Origin: CALFER01 sp964472395
GTDB taxonomy: Bacteria; CSSED10-310; CALFER01
Assembly (NCBI GenBank): GCA_964472395.1
Contig: CAYYMM010000009.1
Location: forward strand, 5,234-69,233
Direction: 5' to 3'
DNA: 64,000 bases
The notes below the pieces were generated by a model. The model saw only the letters and a list, made by a program, of their open reading frames with translations. It ran no database searches and was not told the origin of the DNA. Shown piece after piece: positions 27,400-35,503 of this stretch (position 1 is its first letter; the number at the start of each line of letters is the position of its first letter). The position numbers and the translations under genes were made by a program.

Positions 27400-28976
27400 A
27401 CATTCCTTTTCAAGATGACGCCGAGTCCCTGACGGGCAAGTTCGTTGTCGGGATCGATCTGAAGTGCCCTTTCATAGTCGTTTCGCGCTCTGACAGGATC
27501 GTTGATGCGGTGATACAGAAATCCCGACAAGGCCAGAATTGTCGCGTTTGTTCCGAATCGCTCCACGGCGAATTCTTGAAGCATCCGAGCGAATCTCCAG
27601 AGACGTCGATTCTGACCGCACAGATAGATCAGTTTGTAATAGTAATCTGAATTGCTTGGATCGAGGAAAGCTGCGAATTTAAGGTGGATGATGGCGAGAT
27701 TCAGATGCTTATCCTTGAAGGCCTGAAGCCCACGCTTCTGCTCGGTGACAGCAGACTGAACTTTCTTCAGGGGATCGACAGTCCTGCGCACTGTGTCAAA
27801 GCGAGTTCGCAAACTTAGCGTGCTTAATATCGTCCATGCTTCCTCCAGCAATGCAAGAACCGACGCAAGCACATCCTGGATTTCTTTACTCGAGCTGACC
27901 GACATGCCCGATATTTGTTCGGAAACATGCCGGTATTTTCGCTCGATCGCATCCATAGAGAGCGTATCGCCAACATCCAGAGTAATGTATGGGTCAAAGT
28001 TCAAGGCACGTTCCAGAATCGTCGAGGATGTCAACTCCTGTCGTTCTAGGGGCTTTTCAGTGGGGACTGCACCGGATTGACTTGATTCTGCCGTTTGGCG
28101 TGTCCGGGCATCAGCGATGACTGGTTGAGTGATCGGCTGAGTCACATCGCCGCCCGGAATCGAATGGGCGGTGATTTTCAGGAGACTGACTGAATGGAGA
28201 CCCAGAATGATCCGAGCAGTGGCTTCCAGTCCGAGGCCTTCTTCGCGTGAAATGAATGCAAGTGACAGGGGTTTTCGCACGGCTTTCAGAATACGTTGTT
28301 CGACTGCGGTCAGTTTGATCAGAGGTAAAAAATCCTGCGCGAGAGATAGCGGTTCGATTTCGCTCTGAGGATTCGCAAGCAATTCGCGCAGGCCGCAAGG
28401 ATCGGGAGCTGTTTTCATCTCCCTTAGAATCATCTCCGGGATGCTGCGGTGGACTTTCAGCGCTGGTTCGACTTTGGGGATCCGCGACAATTCGAGAACA
28501 TAATTGCCCTCGCGCCAGGACATCAGATCATGCAGGATCCGTCGAAACCGCCGATGAATGAACTCGTCGATCTCACTTGGTTGCATCCGGCCGATTTTGA
28601 TCTGCTCCGCCAGCAACTTGTATGTGTTTGTCTGATTCGGATGGATCTCCTCGACCGCCGGGGCTTTCGTTTTAAATGAGTCTTCGATCACACCCATCTC
28701 GTGCAGGATATACTCGGCGGAATCCTGAGGATCGTTGGATCGAGCTTCAAGCAGTTTGCCGGCCTTGAATCGCAGCGTTTTCACCGTCTGAGAGTGTGAA
28801 CAGGCCAGCGTGCCGTCCATCCCGGTGGTGAAAGCGAAAAATAGTAACTCCGCCACCGTCCGCTCGGATAATCGACCATGTCTGACCCTTAGTTGTTCGG
28901 ACGGAGTCCGATACTTTCCCGTCGGCAGGCGCCCGGTCAGATCACTCTCTGGAATGTCTGGGATCAGGAAATCCAT
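27396..28976 (-). CDS. DUF4388 / J-like / TPR protein, paralogue of 14717-16768
   Basis: A 526-aa soluble protein. The N-terminal half looks like a DUF4388-type regulatory module (TVAELLFFAFTTGMDGTLACSH ... VKTLRFKAGKLLEA). A Gln/Thr/Ser linker follows, then a J-like helical segment (FDPYITLDVGDTLSMDAIERKY ... EEAWTILSTLSLRTRFD) without an HPD tripeptide. The C-terminus is TPR repeats (ALQIDPDNELARQGLG). The domain order repeats that of the larger protein at 14717. The start at 28976 has AGAGGG about 8 nt upstream. The function is unknown. 134 nt without a gene separate it from the alcohol dehydrogenase upstream. Confidence 0.72.
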   Translation of the reverse strand: MDFLIPDIPESDLTGRLPTGKYRTPSEQLRVRHGRLSERTVAELLFFAFTTGMDGTLACSHSQTVKTLRFKAGKLLEARSNDPQDSAEYILHEMGVIEDSFKTKAPAVEEIHPNQTNTYKLLAEQIKIGRMQPSEIDEFIHRRFRRILHDLMSWREGNYVLELSRIPKVEPALKVHRSIPEMILREMKTAPDPCGLRELLANPQSEIEPLSLAQDFLPLIKLTAVEQRILKAVRKPLSLAFISREEGLGLEATARIILGLHSVSLLKITAHSIPGGDVTQPITQPVIADARTRQTAESSQSGAVPTEKPLERQELTSSTILERALNFDPYITLDVGDTLSMDAIERKYRHVSEQISGMSVSSSKEIQDVLASVLALLEEAWTILSTLSLRTRFDTVRRTVDPLKKVQSAVTEQKRGLQAFKDKHLNLAIIHLKFAAFLDPSNSDYYYKLIYLCGQNRRLWRFARMLQEFAVERFGTNATILALSGFLYHRINDPVRARNDYERALQIDPDNELARQGLGVILKRNV

Positions 28977-29110
28977 CGGATTGTGCCCTCTTGTGCATCC
29001 ACCTGATATTGTTCTTGAGACTTGGTGCGGTGTCAAGCGGGCGGAAGCTATCACAATCATCTTTCAGGGGACTCAATAGGAAATCCTGAAGCCCTGTAAT
29101 CAGTGAAAAC

Positions 29111-30292
29111 TCAACAGAATTGCAGTAAAACCTTCGGATGAGAGGTGATCGAAGTCTCAAATTGATCCTGCGAAAAATCACGGATGTGGTGAATCGTTCC
29201 TTCCCCGTTCTTGAGGATGACATTCATGATTTTATCTTGGATGCCGTTGGATTTGGCTTCGAGGAGATTTCGAGTGATGAACCATGTTTCGAAAATCCGT
29301 CGACCGATCACACTGTGCAGCGAAAGTCCGTTGACAATGATCCGATCGAAATCCTGGATGATCGCTTCGCCGGATTTCAACCCGAACAGAACCACATCGC
29401 CGCCCCGGCGCACGCTCTTGATCGTGTTGTTCAACGACGCGTTGTATCCGGACATTTCCATAGCCACATCCACACCAATACCTCCAGTTAACTCCCGGAT
29501 AGCATCGACGACCGGCTGATCGAATTGATGGGGATGGTTTTTTTGTGTGTGAGTTTCCAGAGGGATGACATGATCAGCGCCCAATTCCAATGCCATCTTA
29601 CGATGGTTTTCCATGGGTTCGATTCCGATGATACGAGATGCACCGAGCGCTTTGGCGATCAGGATAGCGAACAACCCGATCGTTCCGCATCCAAAAATCG
29701 CCAGTGTTTTCCCTCGAAGGTCGACTTTCGTGCAGCAATGGACCGCGTTTCCGAACGGTTCCTGAATTGCGGCGACCTTCAACGGAATTTTGTTCTTGTC
29801 AGTGGGCCAGAGTACCTGTGCAGGAAGCTTGATATATTCCGCGAAACAACCGTCTCGTGAGATGCCGATAATGATATCATCCGCGCACACATTCGTCTGA
29901 CCCGTGCGACACTGATAACACCGATTGCATATGATATGGGATTCTGTGGATACGATGTCTTTGGGTTTGTAACTGAAATGTTTACGCGCGTGCGATCCAA
30001 CATCAACGATCTCACCAATCAGTTCATGTCCGATGATGCGCGTGTTCTTTTTCTCACGCTTCAATGAATCGAAGATAGCGCCTTTAAACGAATTCCGGAA
30101 CCAGATGCCTCGATCCGAACCGCAGAAACCCGCATAAATCACCTTGATCAACACGTTATCTGCATCTTCCGGATCCTTGATTTCATCCAGATACGGTTTT
30201 GGAACTTCCATCTTCCGGAATCCCTTGCTCTTATCCCAGTCATCCATTTGCTTGTCATATACCAGAGCCCACATTGTTTCCTGTGATTTCAT
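29111..30292 (-). CDS. Zinc-dependent alcohol dehydrogenase (MDR family) of the microcompartment operon
   Basis: A 393-aa medium-chain dehydrogenase. Catalytic zinc ligands are Cys57 (GFCGSD) and His89-Glu90 (IIGHE). Structural zinc cysteines are at 122, 125, 128 and 136 (CNRCYQCRTGQTNVC). The NAD(P) motif GCGTIG lies at 201-206. It resembles threonine/sorbitol dehydrogenase-type enzymes, but the substrate is unknown. The start overlaps the third BMC-P gene by 4 nt (ATGA), making it the last gene of the aldolase-BMC-P-dehydrogenase operon. In microcompartments such enzymes usually reduce an aldehyde to regenerate NAD inside the shell; that role here is inference. Confidence 0.85.
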   Translation of the reverse strand: MKSQETMWALVYDKQMDDWDKSKGFRKMEVPKPYLDEIKDPEDADNVLIKVIYAGFCGSDRGIWFRNSFKGAIFDSLKREKKNTRIIGHELIGEIVDVGSHARKHFSYKPKDIVSTESHIICNRCYQCRTGQTNVCADDIIIGISRDGCFAEYIKLPAQVLWPTDKNKIPLKVAAIQEPFGNAVHCCTKVDLRGKTLAIFGCGTIGLFAILIAKALGASRIIGIEPMENHRKMALELGADHVIPLETHTQKNHPHQFDQPVVDAIRELTGGIGVDVAMEMSGYNASLNNTIKSVRRGGDVVLFGLKSGEAIIQDFDRIIVNGLSLHSVIGRRIFETWFITRNLLEAKSNGIQDKIMNVILKNGEGTIHHIRDFSQDQFETSITSHPKVLLQFC

Positions 30293-30621
30293 CTCGTGCC
30301 CCTTTCTTCTATAAAACCTTCACGCATATCGAAAATGCGCGAACCGCATTCGATTTGATCCACAATTCCAACGACAATTGTTCGTACCGGCGCGGTTTTA
30401 TCTTCTAGAATCGACCGCGCGGAGCCTCCCTCATCGAGAATCAGAACAAAATCACCAGGCCCCGCATCGATTTTATCGCATACTGCCATCAGCGTTTCTT
30501 TTGATAAAGCGATTGTGTGTTCTGAGATTTTCAAACGGTTCACAAGCAACAGCCTCTTGCCTGCCAATCCTCTGGATTTCTGGGTTGCCCAGACATGCCC
30601 GACCACTTTAGCGATAAACAT
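30289..30621 (-). CDS. BMC-P vertex protein (EutN/CcmL family), third copy
   Basis: A 110-aa member of the pentameric shell family that caps microcompartment vertices. It begins MFIAKVVGHVWATQKSRGL, has KIDAGPGDFVLILDEGGSAR and ends with IVVGIVDQIECG, the family's three landmarks. A C-terminal extension of about 12 charged residues (FDMREGFIEERGTR) is present. Its start lies inside the preceding BMC-P gene (14-nt overlap) and its stop overlaps the dehydrogenase start. Confidence 0.92.
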   Translation of the reverse strand: MFIAKVVGHVWATQKSRGLAGKRLLLVNRLKISEHTIALSKETLMAVCDKIDAGPGDFVLILDEGGSARSILEDKTAPVRTIVVGIVDQIECGSRIFDMREGFIEERGTR

Positions 30622-30901
30622 CCATCCCGTCCGGTTCTTCTGTCAATGCAACCCCATCGATGATTCCGACAATCGCTGCATCAACCGGTGGATTCGATGA
30701 TAACGCGACGGACGCATCGCGAGACTCGACGAAAAAAACAAATTCGCCCGCTCCCGATCCAACAGCATCTACCGCGACTATCTCTTCTGACGACTCACAC
30801 CCGTTCCAATCCGTTAATCTGAGAACTAACAAACGCTGGCCGATGAGCGATTCATCCTTTCGTGTGGCCATCACTCGGCCCACTACCCGCGCGGGCTTCA
30901 T
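30608..30901 (-). CDS. BMC-P vertex protein (EutN/CcmL family), second copy
   Basis: A 97-aa pentameric shell protein: MKPARVVGRVMATRKDESL, VDAVGSGAGEFVFFVESRDAS and DAAIVGIIDGVAL. The usual GSSAR turn is diverged to SRDAS, so the pore-side loop differs from the other two copies. It overlaps the first BMC-P gene by 4 nt (ATGA) and the third by 14 nt. Confidence 0.92.
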   Translation of the reverse strand: MKPARVVGRVMATRKDESLIGQRLLVLRLTDWNGCESSEEIVAVDAVGSGAGEFVFFVESRDASVALSSNPPVDAAIVGIIDGVALTEEPDGMDVYR

Positions 30902-31209
30902 TCCCGAACCTGCTTCGATTTATCGTAGACGATGACTCCGCTCACCTCGATCAGATCAACAATCGCCATGATCACGCAGTCGCATGGCGTATCCTTTGTC
31001 GTGACGGTTTGCCTCGCGGACGATCCCGAAGCAAATAAAACAATCTCGTCGAAACCAGCTCCGACCGCATCGATCGCCACATGGGTATCGCCGGACGGCT
31101 GCAACCGTGGTGAAAGAGGCTGAATCAGAAGCATTTTCCGACGCGATACCCCGTCATCCTTCTGGGTCGCAACAACTGTCCCGATCACTCGAGCAAATTT
31201 CACGTCCAT
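30898..31209 (-). CDS. BMC-P vertex protein (EutN/CcmL family), first copy
   Basis: A 103-aa pentameric shell protein: FARVIGTVVATQKDDGVS, IDAVGAGFDEIVLFASGSSAR and VIMAIVDLIEVSG. It begins 9 nt after the aldolase-like stop and is read in the same operon. Its three-copy arrangement with distinct loops resembles the multiple-BMC-P set of Planctomycetes/Verrucomicrobia-type loci. Confidence 0.93.
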   Translation of the reverse strand: MDVKFARVIGTVVATQKDDGVSRRKMLLIQPLSPRLQPSGDTHVAIDAVGAGFDEIVLFASGSSARQTVTTKDTPCDCVIMAIVDLIEVSGVIVYDKSKQVRE

Positions 31210-31218
31210 TCCTCCTGA

Positions 31219-32625
31219 TCAGAATTTAGGTTTGACCGCGAGAGAAGGCGCAGGTTCTGGGTAAATCTCATCCATCCGTTTCCGCTGCGAAAAAGCCCCG
31301 AGTTTCTCAAAATTCATCGTGATCTCTCTCTCAACATCCTGGAGTATTGCCGATTTAGTTCTCTCATCCAGGGTACAGATCGCTTTTTTAAACGGGCCCC
31401 AGGCCTTTTTCCGCGCGAGATAATAAAATTGCTCCTGAGAAAGCCCTGTTCTGGATTCCATCGAACAATGCGTCTCCAGAAACGAGTGGATCTCCTCAGT
31501 CAATCCGATTGGAAACCGAGGGTGATCCAGTACCACATCCTGAAGCCGTGTACCGAGGTGTGCTTCGACGACTCCGCATGCGGACAAGAGCGGTAAAAAC
31601 ACATCCGGTATCGTTGAGTTGCTGTGTAATTCCAGCCCGCATACTCCATGCGCGGTTCGCAACGTCTCGGCAAACTCCCGAGTGATCGCACATTCATCAG
31701 ATGCGAAACTGGGCATCTGTGGTCTGTCGGTTTGCGCTGGACCAGTTCCCGTGCCGGAATGCGCCTCGAGGTGAATATTGTACTTCGAAACACTCGCAGC
31801 CGAGCCGGATCGAGCGAGGAGTTTATTGAAGTCCATGAATTCAGACAGGAGTGCATCGGCGTTCTGAAGAACGGCTCGGAGATTTGCGAACTCCAGGCCC
31901 AGGGCGATTGTAATGCCCTCGGGTTGATGATGACGAATAAATGTACAGAAATCCGCTACGAGTTTCAGATATGGCAGTTCCTTTTCGGATTGCGAATCCG
32001 TATCGGAGGTGGCAACCGATGTCGCATCGATGTCGAAATTAAAAAAACCATTGTGTATCGCATCCAGAACCAACGCCTGTAGACGGTTTACCTCCGACTT
32101 CAGATCGCTCTGACAGCGACGCGGATCGAGACGAAAGTGATCTCCCTGGAGAAATACCGGACCGGAATAGTTTTCACGCAGGGCTGCTCCCAGAACACAT
32201 GCTGCAAGTTCATCAGATCGCTGTTGAGTATGATTCATCTCGGCTGGTGAAATCTCAATGATGAATGGCCCTGTGTCTAGTTTCTGCGCTACGCGGAAAA
32301 TGGAACGGATTGTGGAGTATGTCAATCCTCTGACATTGAATGCAGGCACCACTATGCTCCGGGCGCGAGAAACGGCGTTCGCGTGATAAAAAGCATGAAT
32401 GGAATCGCACCAGATGCCGTGGGCTAAGGCCGCTGAACGGATGATCTGGGAACAGAGATGGCGAAGTTTACCGGTGCTGCCCAGTACCGATGTATAGACA
32501 AACCGATCGACCAGCTCGCCACGGAACATCTGGGGAATGAGCAGTTGAAGTTCGCTGCCGTGGTGGAGTTTTACTACACCCTGAAGCGACTCCTGTAATT
32601 GTGCTATATCGGCGAACGGCTCCAT
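31219..32625 (-). CDS. Class II aldolase-like TIM-barrel protein, first gene of the BMC-P operon
   Basis: A 468-aa protein that appears to be a diverged class II fructose/tagatose-bisphosphate aldolase. VVPAFNVRGLTYSTIRSIF resembles the family's PAFN start. FLQGDHFRLD stands where LDHG-type metal and catalytic residues lie, NFDIDAT replaces the MIDGS segment, and HLEAHSGTGTG resembles the HGGSG phosphate loop. It is about 150 aa longer than classic FbaA, with N- and C-terminal additions; substrate and activity are uncertain. The start was set at 32625 because GGAGGAATTGC precedes it; an upstream 38-codon extension has no support. It is divergent from yihY. Confidence 0.68.
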   Translation of the reverse strand: MEPFADIAQLQESLQGVVKLHHGSELQLLIPQMFRGELVDRFVYTSVLGSTGKLRHLCSQIIRSAALAHGIWCDSIHAFYHANAVSRARSIVVPAFNVRGLTYSTIRSIFRVAQKLDTGPFIIEISPAEMNHTQQRSDELAACVLGAALRENYSGPVFLQGDHFRLDPRRCQSDLKSEVNRLQALVLDAIHNGFFNFDIDATSVATSDTDSQSEKELPYLKLVADFCTFIRHHQPEGITIALGLEFANLRAVLQNADALLSEFMDFNKLLARSGSAASVSKYNIHLEAHSGTGTGPAQTDRPQMPSFASDECAITREFAETLRTAHGVCGLELHSNSTIPDVFLPLLSACGVVEAHLGTRLQDVVLDHPRFPIGLTEEIHSFLETHCSMESRTGLSQEQFYYLARKKAWGPFKKAICTLDERTKSAILQDVEREITMNFEKLGAFSQRKRMDEIYPEPAPSLAVKPKF

Positions 32626-32834
32626 GCAATTCCTCCATCCGGATCCGCACACGCATGTCGAGCAGATATTATTATCTGATTGGGAATGATGCAAACGGGT
32701 TGTCCGCATGAAGCCCGGGATCGAGTGATTCAGAGTCAAGTGCGGAGGAGGGGTTTTATTTTGATCCCGATGGAGGTTATGCTTTTTATACCGATCTGTG
32801 TTCCATTTCCCGAAGCGGTTTGCGGGAGTCGTAT

Positions 32835-34157
32835 ATGATAAAAAAGAAAATCGAAGAAACGATCATGAAACGGATTCGAAACGCGGTGACGGGGAAAAAC
32901 CGGGACTTCGATCATGGGCGCGGTCGTCACATGATCCTGACCGCACGATACCTCTTCATCCTCGGCCAGCAGATGATTCGTGATCAGTGCTTTCTACGCT
33001 CCTCCGCTCTCGCGTTCACCACTCTTCTGACTCTCATCCCAATCCTTATTTTGTCGTTCGTGCTGTTCAAGGCGTTCGGCGGTTTACTCACAATCCAAGG
33101 CAATCTCGAGGAGCTTTTGTTCCGGCATCTCCTTCCTGAATCCGTTGCTTCGATTAATCAATATATTCATGCACTGATCGGTTCGTTCAACTACACGACG
33201 GTCTCGATCGTCAGTGTCGCTTTCCTGATAGTCTCGGCGTATTCATTGTTCGCATCGATCGATTCCTCACTCAATGCCATCTGGGGGATTCACCGTGATC
33301 GGTCATTTTTGACCAGATTGATTAATCTCTGGTTTATCCTTACCGTGACTCCTCTCGCTATCGCCTATTCGATTTACCTATCCAGTCAATGGCTCCGCGC
33401 AGAAGATCTCGAGTCGTTTCAGCATGCAGGGATCTTTCGGCTGCTGATGTGGTGTCTGTCGGTGGCCACGAGTTGGATTCCATTGACGCTCGTTTACAAG
33501 TTCGTTCCTCGAACCTCGGTCCGATGGTCTGCCGCTATGCTTGGGGGATTTTGCGGTGCTCTGCTTTGGGAACTCAGCAAGTTCGCTTTCAACTTCTATG
33601 TATCATCATTGTCGAACCTGACCGTGCTGTACCAATCCTTCACGATCATTCCAATCTTCCTGATCTGGGTGGAAATCTCGTGGACCATTTTCTTGATTGG
33701 AGCTGAAATAGCCTATACGCATCATCACTTTTATCATCTGCACATCACGGCAGCTTTCGAGGATGAGTTCAGAAACCGCTTCCCGGCCCGAATGCGTCAA
33801 TCCGCATTCGCTTTACTGGACGCACTGCTTCCTTCATTCCGTGGTGCAGGTCCTCCAGTAACGTTCAAAGCGTTGGCTGAGCATTCACGTCTTCCATCCG
33901 ACCTGATTCACCTGTATCTGAACGTGTTTCAAACTTCAGGACTGGTCGTTGCCGATTTGAGGAACCATACATTTCATCTCGTGCAAGATCCTGCGACAGT
34001 TGACTTGGGACGTCTGATTCATATGGTGGATTCTGGAGGTTCCGTTGATGTAGATCGGAATCCGTCGAAAATTGAGATTCTTATTCGAGAAGCAATCAAT
34101 CGACAATTTGAGGGATTGCATCTCGAGGATTATGAACATCATCGAATCAGTGGATGA
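32835..34157 (+). CDS. YihY/UPF0761-family membrane protein with C-terminal winged-helix-like domain
   Basis: A 440-aa protein. Residues about 35-290 contain the six-helix YihY core (formerly misnamed RNase BN), including RSSALAFTTLLTLIPIL and FKAFGGL. The C-terminal 140 residues are soluble and look like a winged helix (VTFKALAEHSRLPSDLIHLYLNVFQTSGLV) plus an acidic end. The family function is unsettled. The start at 32835 has GGGAG at 6 nt, and a TTG start 15 nt upstream is less likely. It is followed 9 nt later by tsaB. Confidence 0.85.
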   Translation: MIKKKIEETIMKRIRNAVTGKNRDFDHGRGRHMILTARYLFILGQQMIRDQCFLRSSALAFTTLLTLIPILILSFVLFKAFGGLLTIQGNLEELLFRHLLPESVASINQYIHALIGSFNYTTVSIVSVAFLIVSAYSLFASIDSSLNAIWGIHRDRSFLTRLINLWFILTVTPLAIAYSIYLSSQWLRAEDLESFQHAGIFRLLMWCLSVATSWIPLTLVYKFVPRTSVRWSAAMLGGFCGALLWELSKFAFNFYVSSLSNLTVLYQSFTIIPIFLIWVEISWTIFLIGAEIAYTHHHFYHLHITAAFEDEFRNRFPARMRQSAFALLDALLPSFRGAGPPVTFKALAEHSRLPSDLIHLYLNVFQTSGLVVADLRNHTFHLVQDPATVDLGRLIHMVDSGGSVDVDRNPSKIEILIREAINRQFEGLHLEDYEHHRISG

Positions 34158-34166
34158 GGGCAAATC

Positions 34167-34865
34167 GTGATCACTCTTGCTATTGAAACATCCGTAAAAC
34201 AAGGAGGCTGCTGTCTGCTGCAAGACGGTCAGCCGGTCGCGGAGAGGGTGTTTTCCGAGACGGAAACGGCGTCCGAGTTGCTTATCGCATCCATCGGGGA
34301 AATGCTCACCGACAATCTGTATGGATTCAATTCCATTGATCGGGTGGTCGTCGGGGCAGGTCCAGGATCGTTCACAGGACTCAGAGTCGGCATGATCGCT
34401 GCAAAAACAATCGCATATTTTCTGGATAAGCCACTGCATCTGATTCCATCTCTGGATGTGCTTGCAGGCGCGCAGTGTTCACAGCCGCTGCCAGTTGTGA
34501 CGATTCAGAATGCGTATCGCAACGAAGTGTACTCGGCTTGGTATCGAACGACTCCGCAACTGATCCGGATCAGTATGTATCAGGTTTGTGATGTTCGGTT
34601 GATTGAGGTTCCGGATGAGCCATTTATCGTGACTGGAGATGGGCTGGAATTGTATAAGGAGATCATTCAGAACAGGTTTGGTGACCGTTGTCTTCTGTCG
34701 AAAAGTGAAGAATGGATCCCCCAGGCAGCGTGTGCCGACAGACTCGCAGATCTTGGCGTTTATCCCGTTTTGAAACGACTCGACATCTTTACCGCGGTTC
34801 CGCAGTATATTCGTAAATCGGAGGCCGAAATAAAATGGGATCTGACGCACAACGCAGAATCGTGA
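34167..34865 (+). CDS. tsaB: tRNA threonylcarbamoyladenosine protein TsaB
   Basis: A 232-aa ASKHA-fold partner of TsaD/TsaE in t6A37 tRNA modification. The visible pattern is LAIETSVKQGGCCLL, then VVGAGPGSFTGLRVGM, the family hallmark, and SLDVLAGAQ. The start is GTG at 34167 behind GAGGG. It overlaps tsaC by 31 nt, so both t6A genes are co-transcribed. Confidence 0.92.
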   Translation: MITLAIETSVKQGGCCLLQDGQPVAERVFSETETASELLIASIGEMLTDNLYGFNSIDRVVVGAGPGSFTGLRVGMIAAKTIAYFLDKPLHLIPSLDVLAGAQCSQPLPVVTIQNAYRNEVYSAWYRTTPQLIRISMYQVCDVRLIEVPDEPFIVTGDGLELYKEIIQNRFGDRCLLSKSEEWIPQAACADRLADLGVYPVLKRLDIFTAVPQYIRKSEAEIKWDLTHNAES

Positions 34866-35482
34866 TGCTTCCGGACCATGATACAGTCACAGCTCTCGGG
34901 CTTCTGGATGAATTCTGCAGCGTGATTCAATCGGGAGGGTTGATCATATTCCCGACCGAGACAAGTTATCTTCTGGGAGCCGACGGACTCAATGCGGAAG
35001 CGGTCGAGCGACTATTCCGATTGAAGAATCGTCCGAAGAACATGCCGTTATCCATGGCATTTCACAGCATCGACAGTGCGAAGCGATGGACGGTCTGGGA
35101 TGCTTACGCCCTGCGGCTCGCCGCCCGTTACCTCCCCGGTCCCCTCACATTGATCCTGCCTCTCAAATGCGGAATCAGACGACTTTACGGGATTCCGGAT
35201 GATAATGTGGGAGTCCGGATTCCGGGATACTCGTTGCTCCTGGAATTGCTTTCGCGATTGCAGGTTCCACTGACAGCGACCTCCGCAAATTTGCATGGCA
35301 CTTCAGAACCGTATCGGATTGACCAGTGTGTGTCGGATGTCGACCTGATCCTCGATGCCGGATGTCTCCCATCCAGACGAACATCGACGATTGTTTCCTT
35401 GTGTGAGGATCCTCCATTTATCGTACGAGAAGGCGCAATCCCCTCAACGGAGATACTCGAAACGCTGAACCGAATGGATTGA
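34835..35482 (+). CDS. tsaC: Threonylcarbamoyl-AMP synthase (TsaC/Sua5 family)
   Basis: Makes threonylcarbamoyl-adenylate from Thr, bicarbonate and ATP, the first step of t6A synthesis. The 215-aa protein has IIFPTETSYLLGAD, KNRPKNMPLS (ATP/substrate site), YLPGPLTLIL and TATSAN. It lacks the Sua5 C-terminal domain. The ATG at 34835 has GGAGG about 10 nt upstream; an ATG at 34865 overlapping the tsaB stop (TGATG) is also possible. Confidence 0.93.
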   Translation: MGSDAQRRIVMLPDHDTVTALGLLDEFCSVIQSGGLIIFPTETSYLLGADGLNAEAVERLFRLKNRPKNMPLSMAFHSIDSAKRWTVWDAYALRLAARYLPGPLTLILPLKCGIRRLYGIPDDNVGVRIPGYSLLLELLSRLQVPLTATSANLHGTSEPYRIDQCVSDVDLILDAGCLPSRRTSTIVSLCEDPPFIVREGAIPSTEILETLNRMD

Positions 35483-35503
35483 GACGATCGGTTTGAGATT
35501 GCG

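Noticed and set aside
29062..29090. TTCAGG/CCTGAA repeat after the dehydrogenase gene
   Set aside because: Stem of 6 bp with a long loop and no T-run; probably chance.
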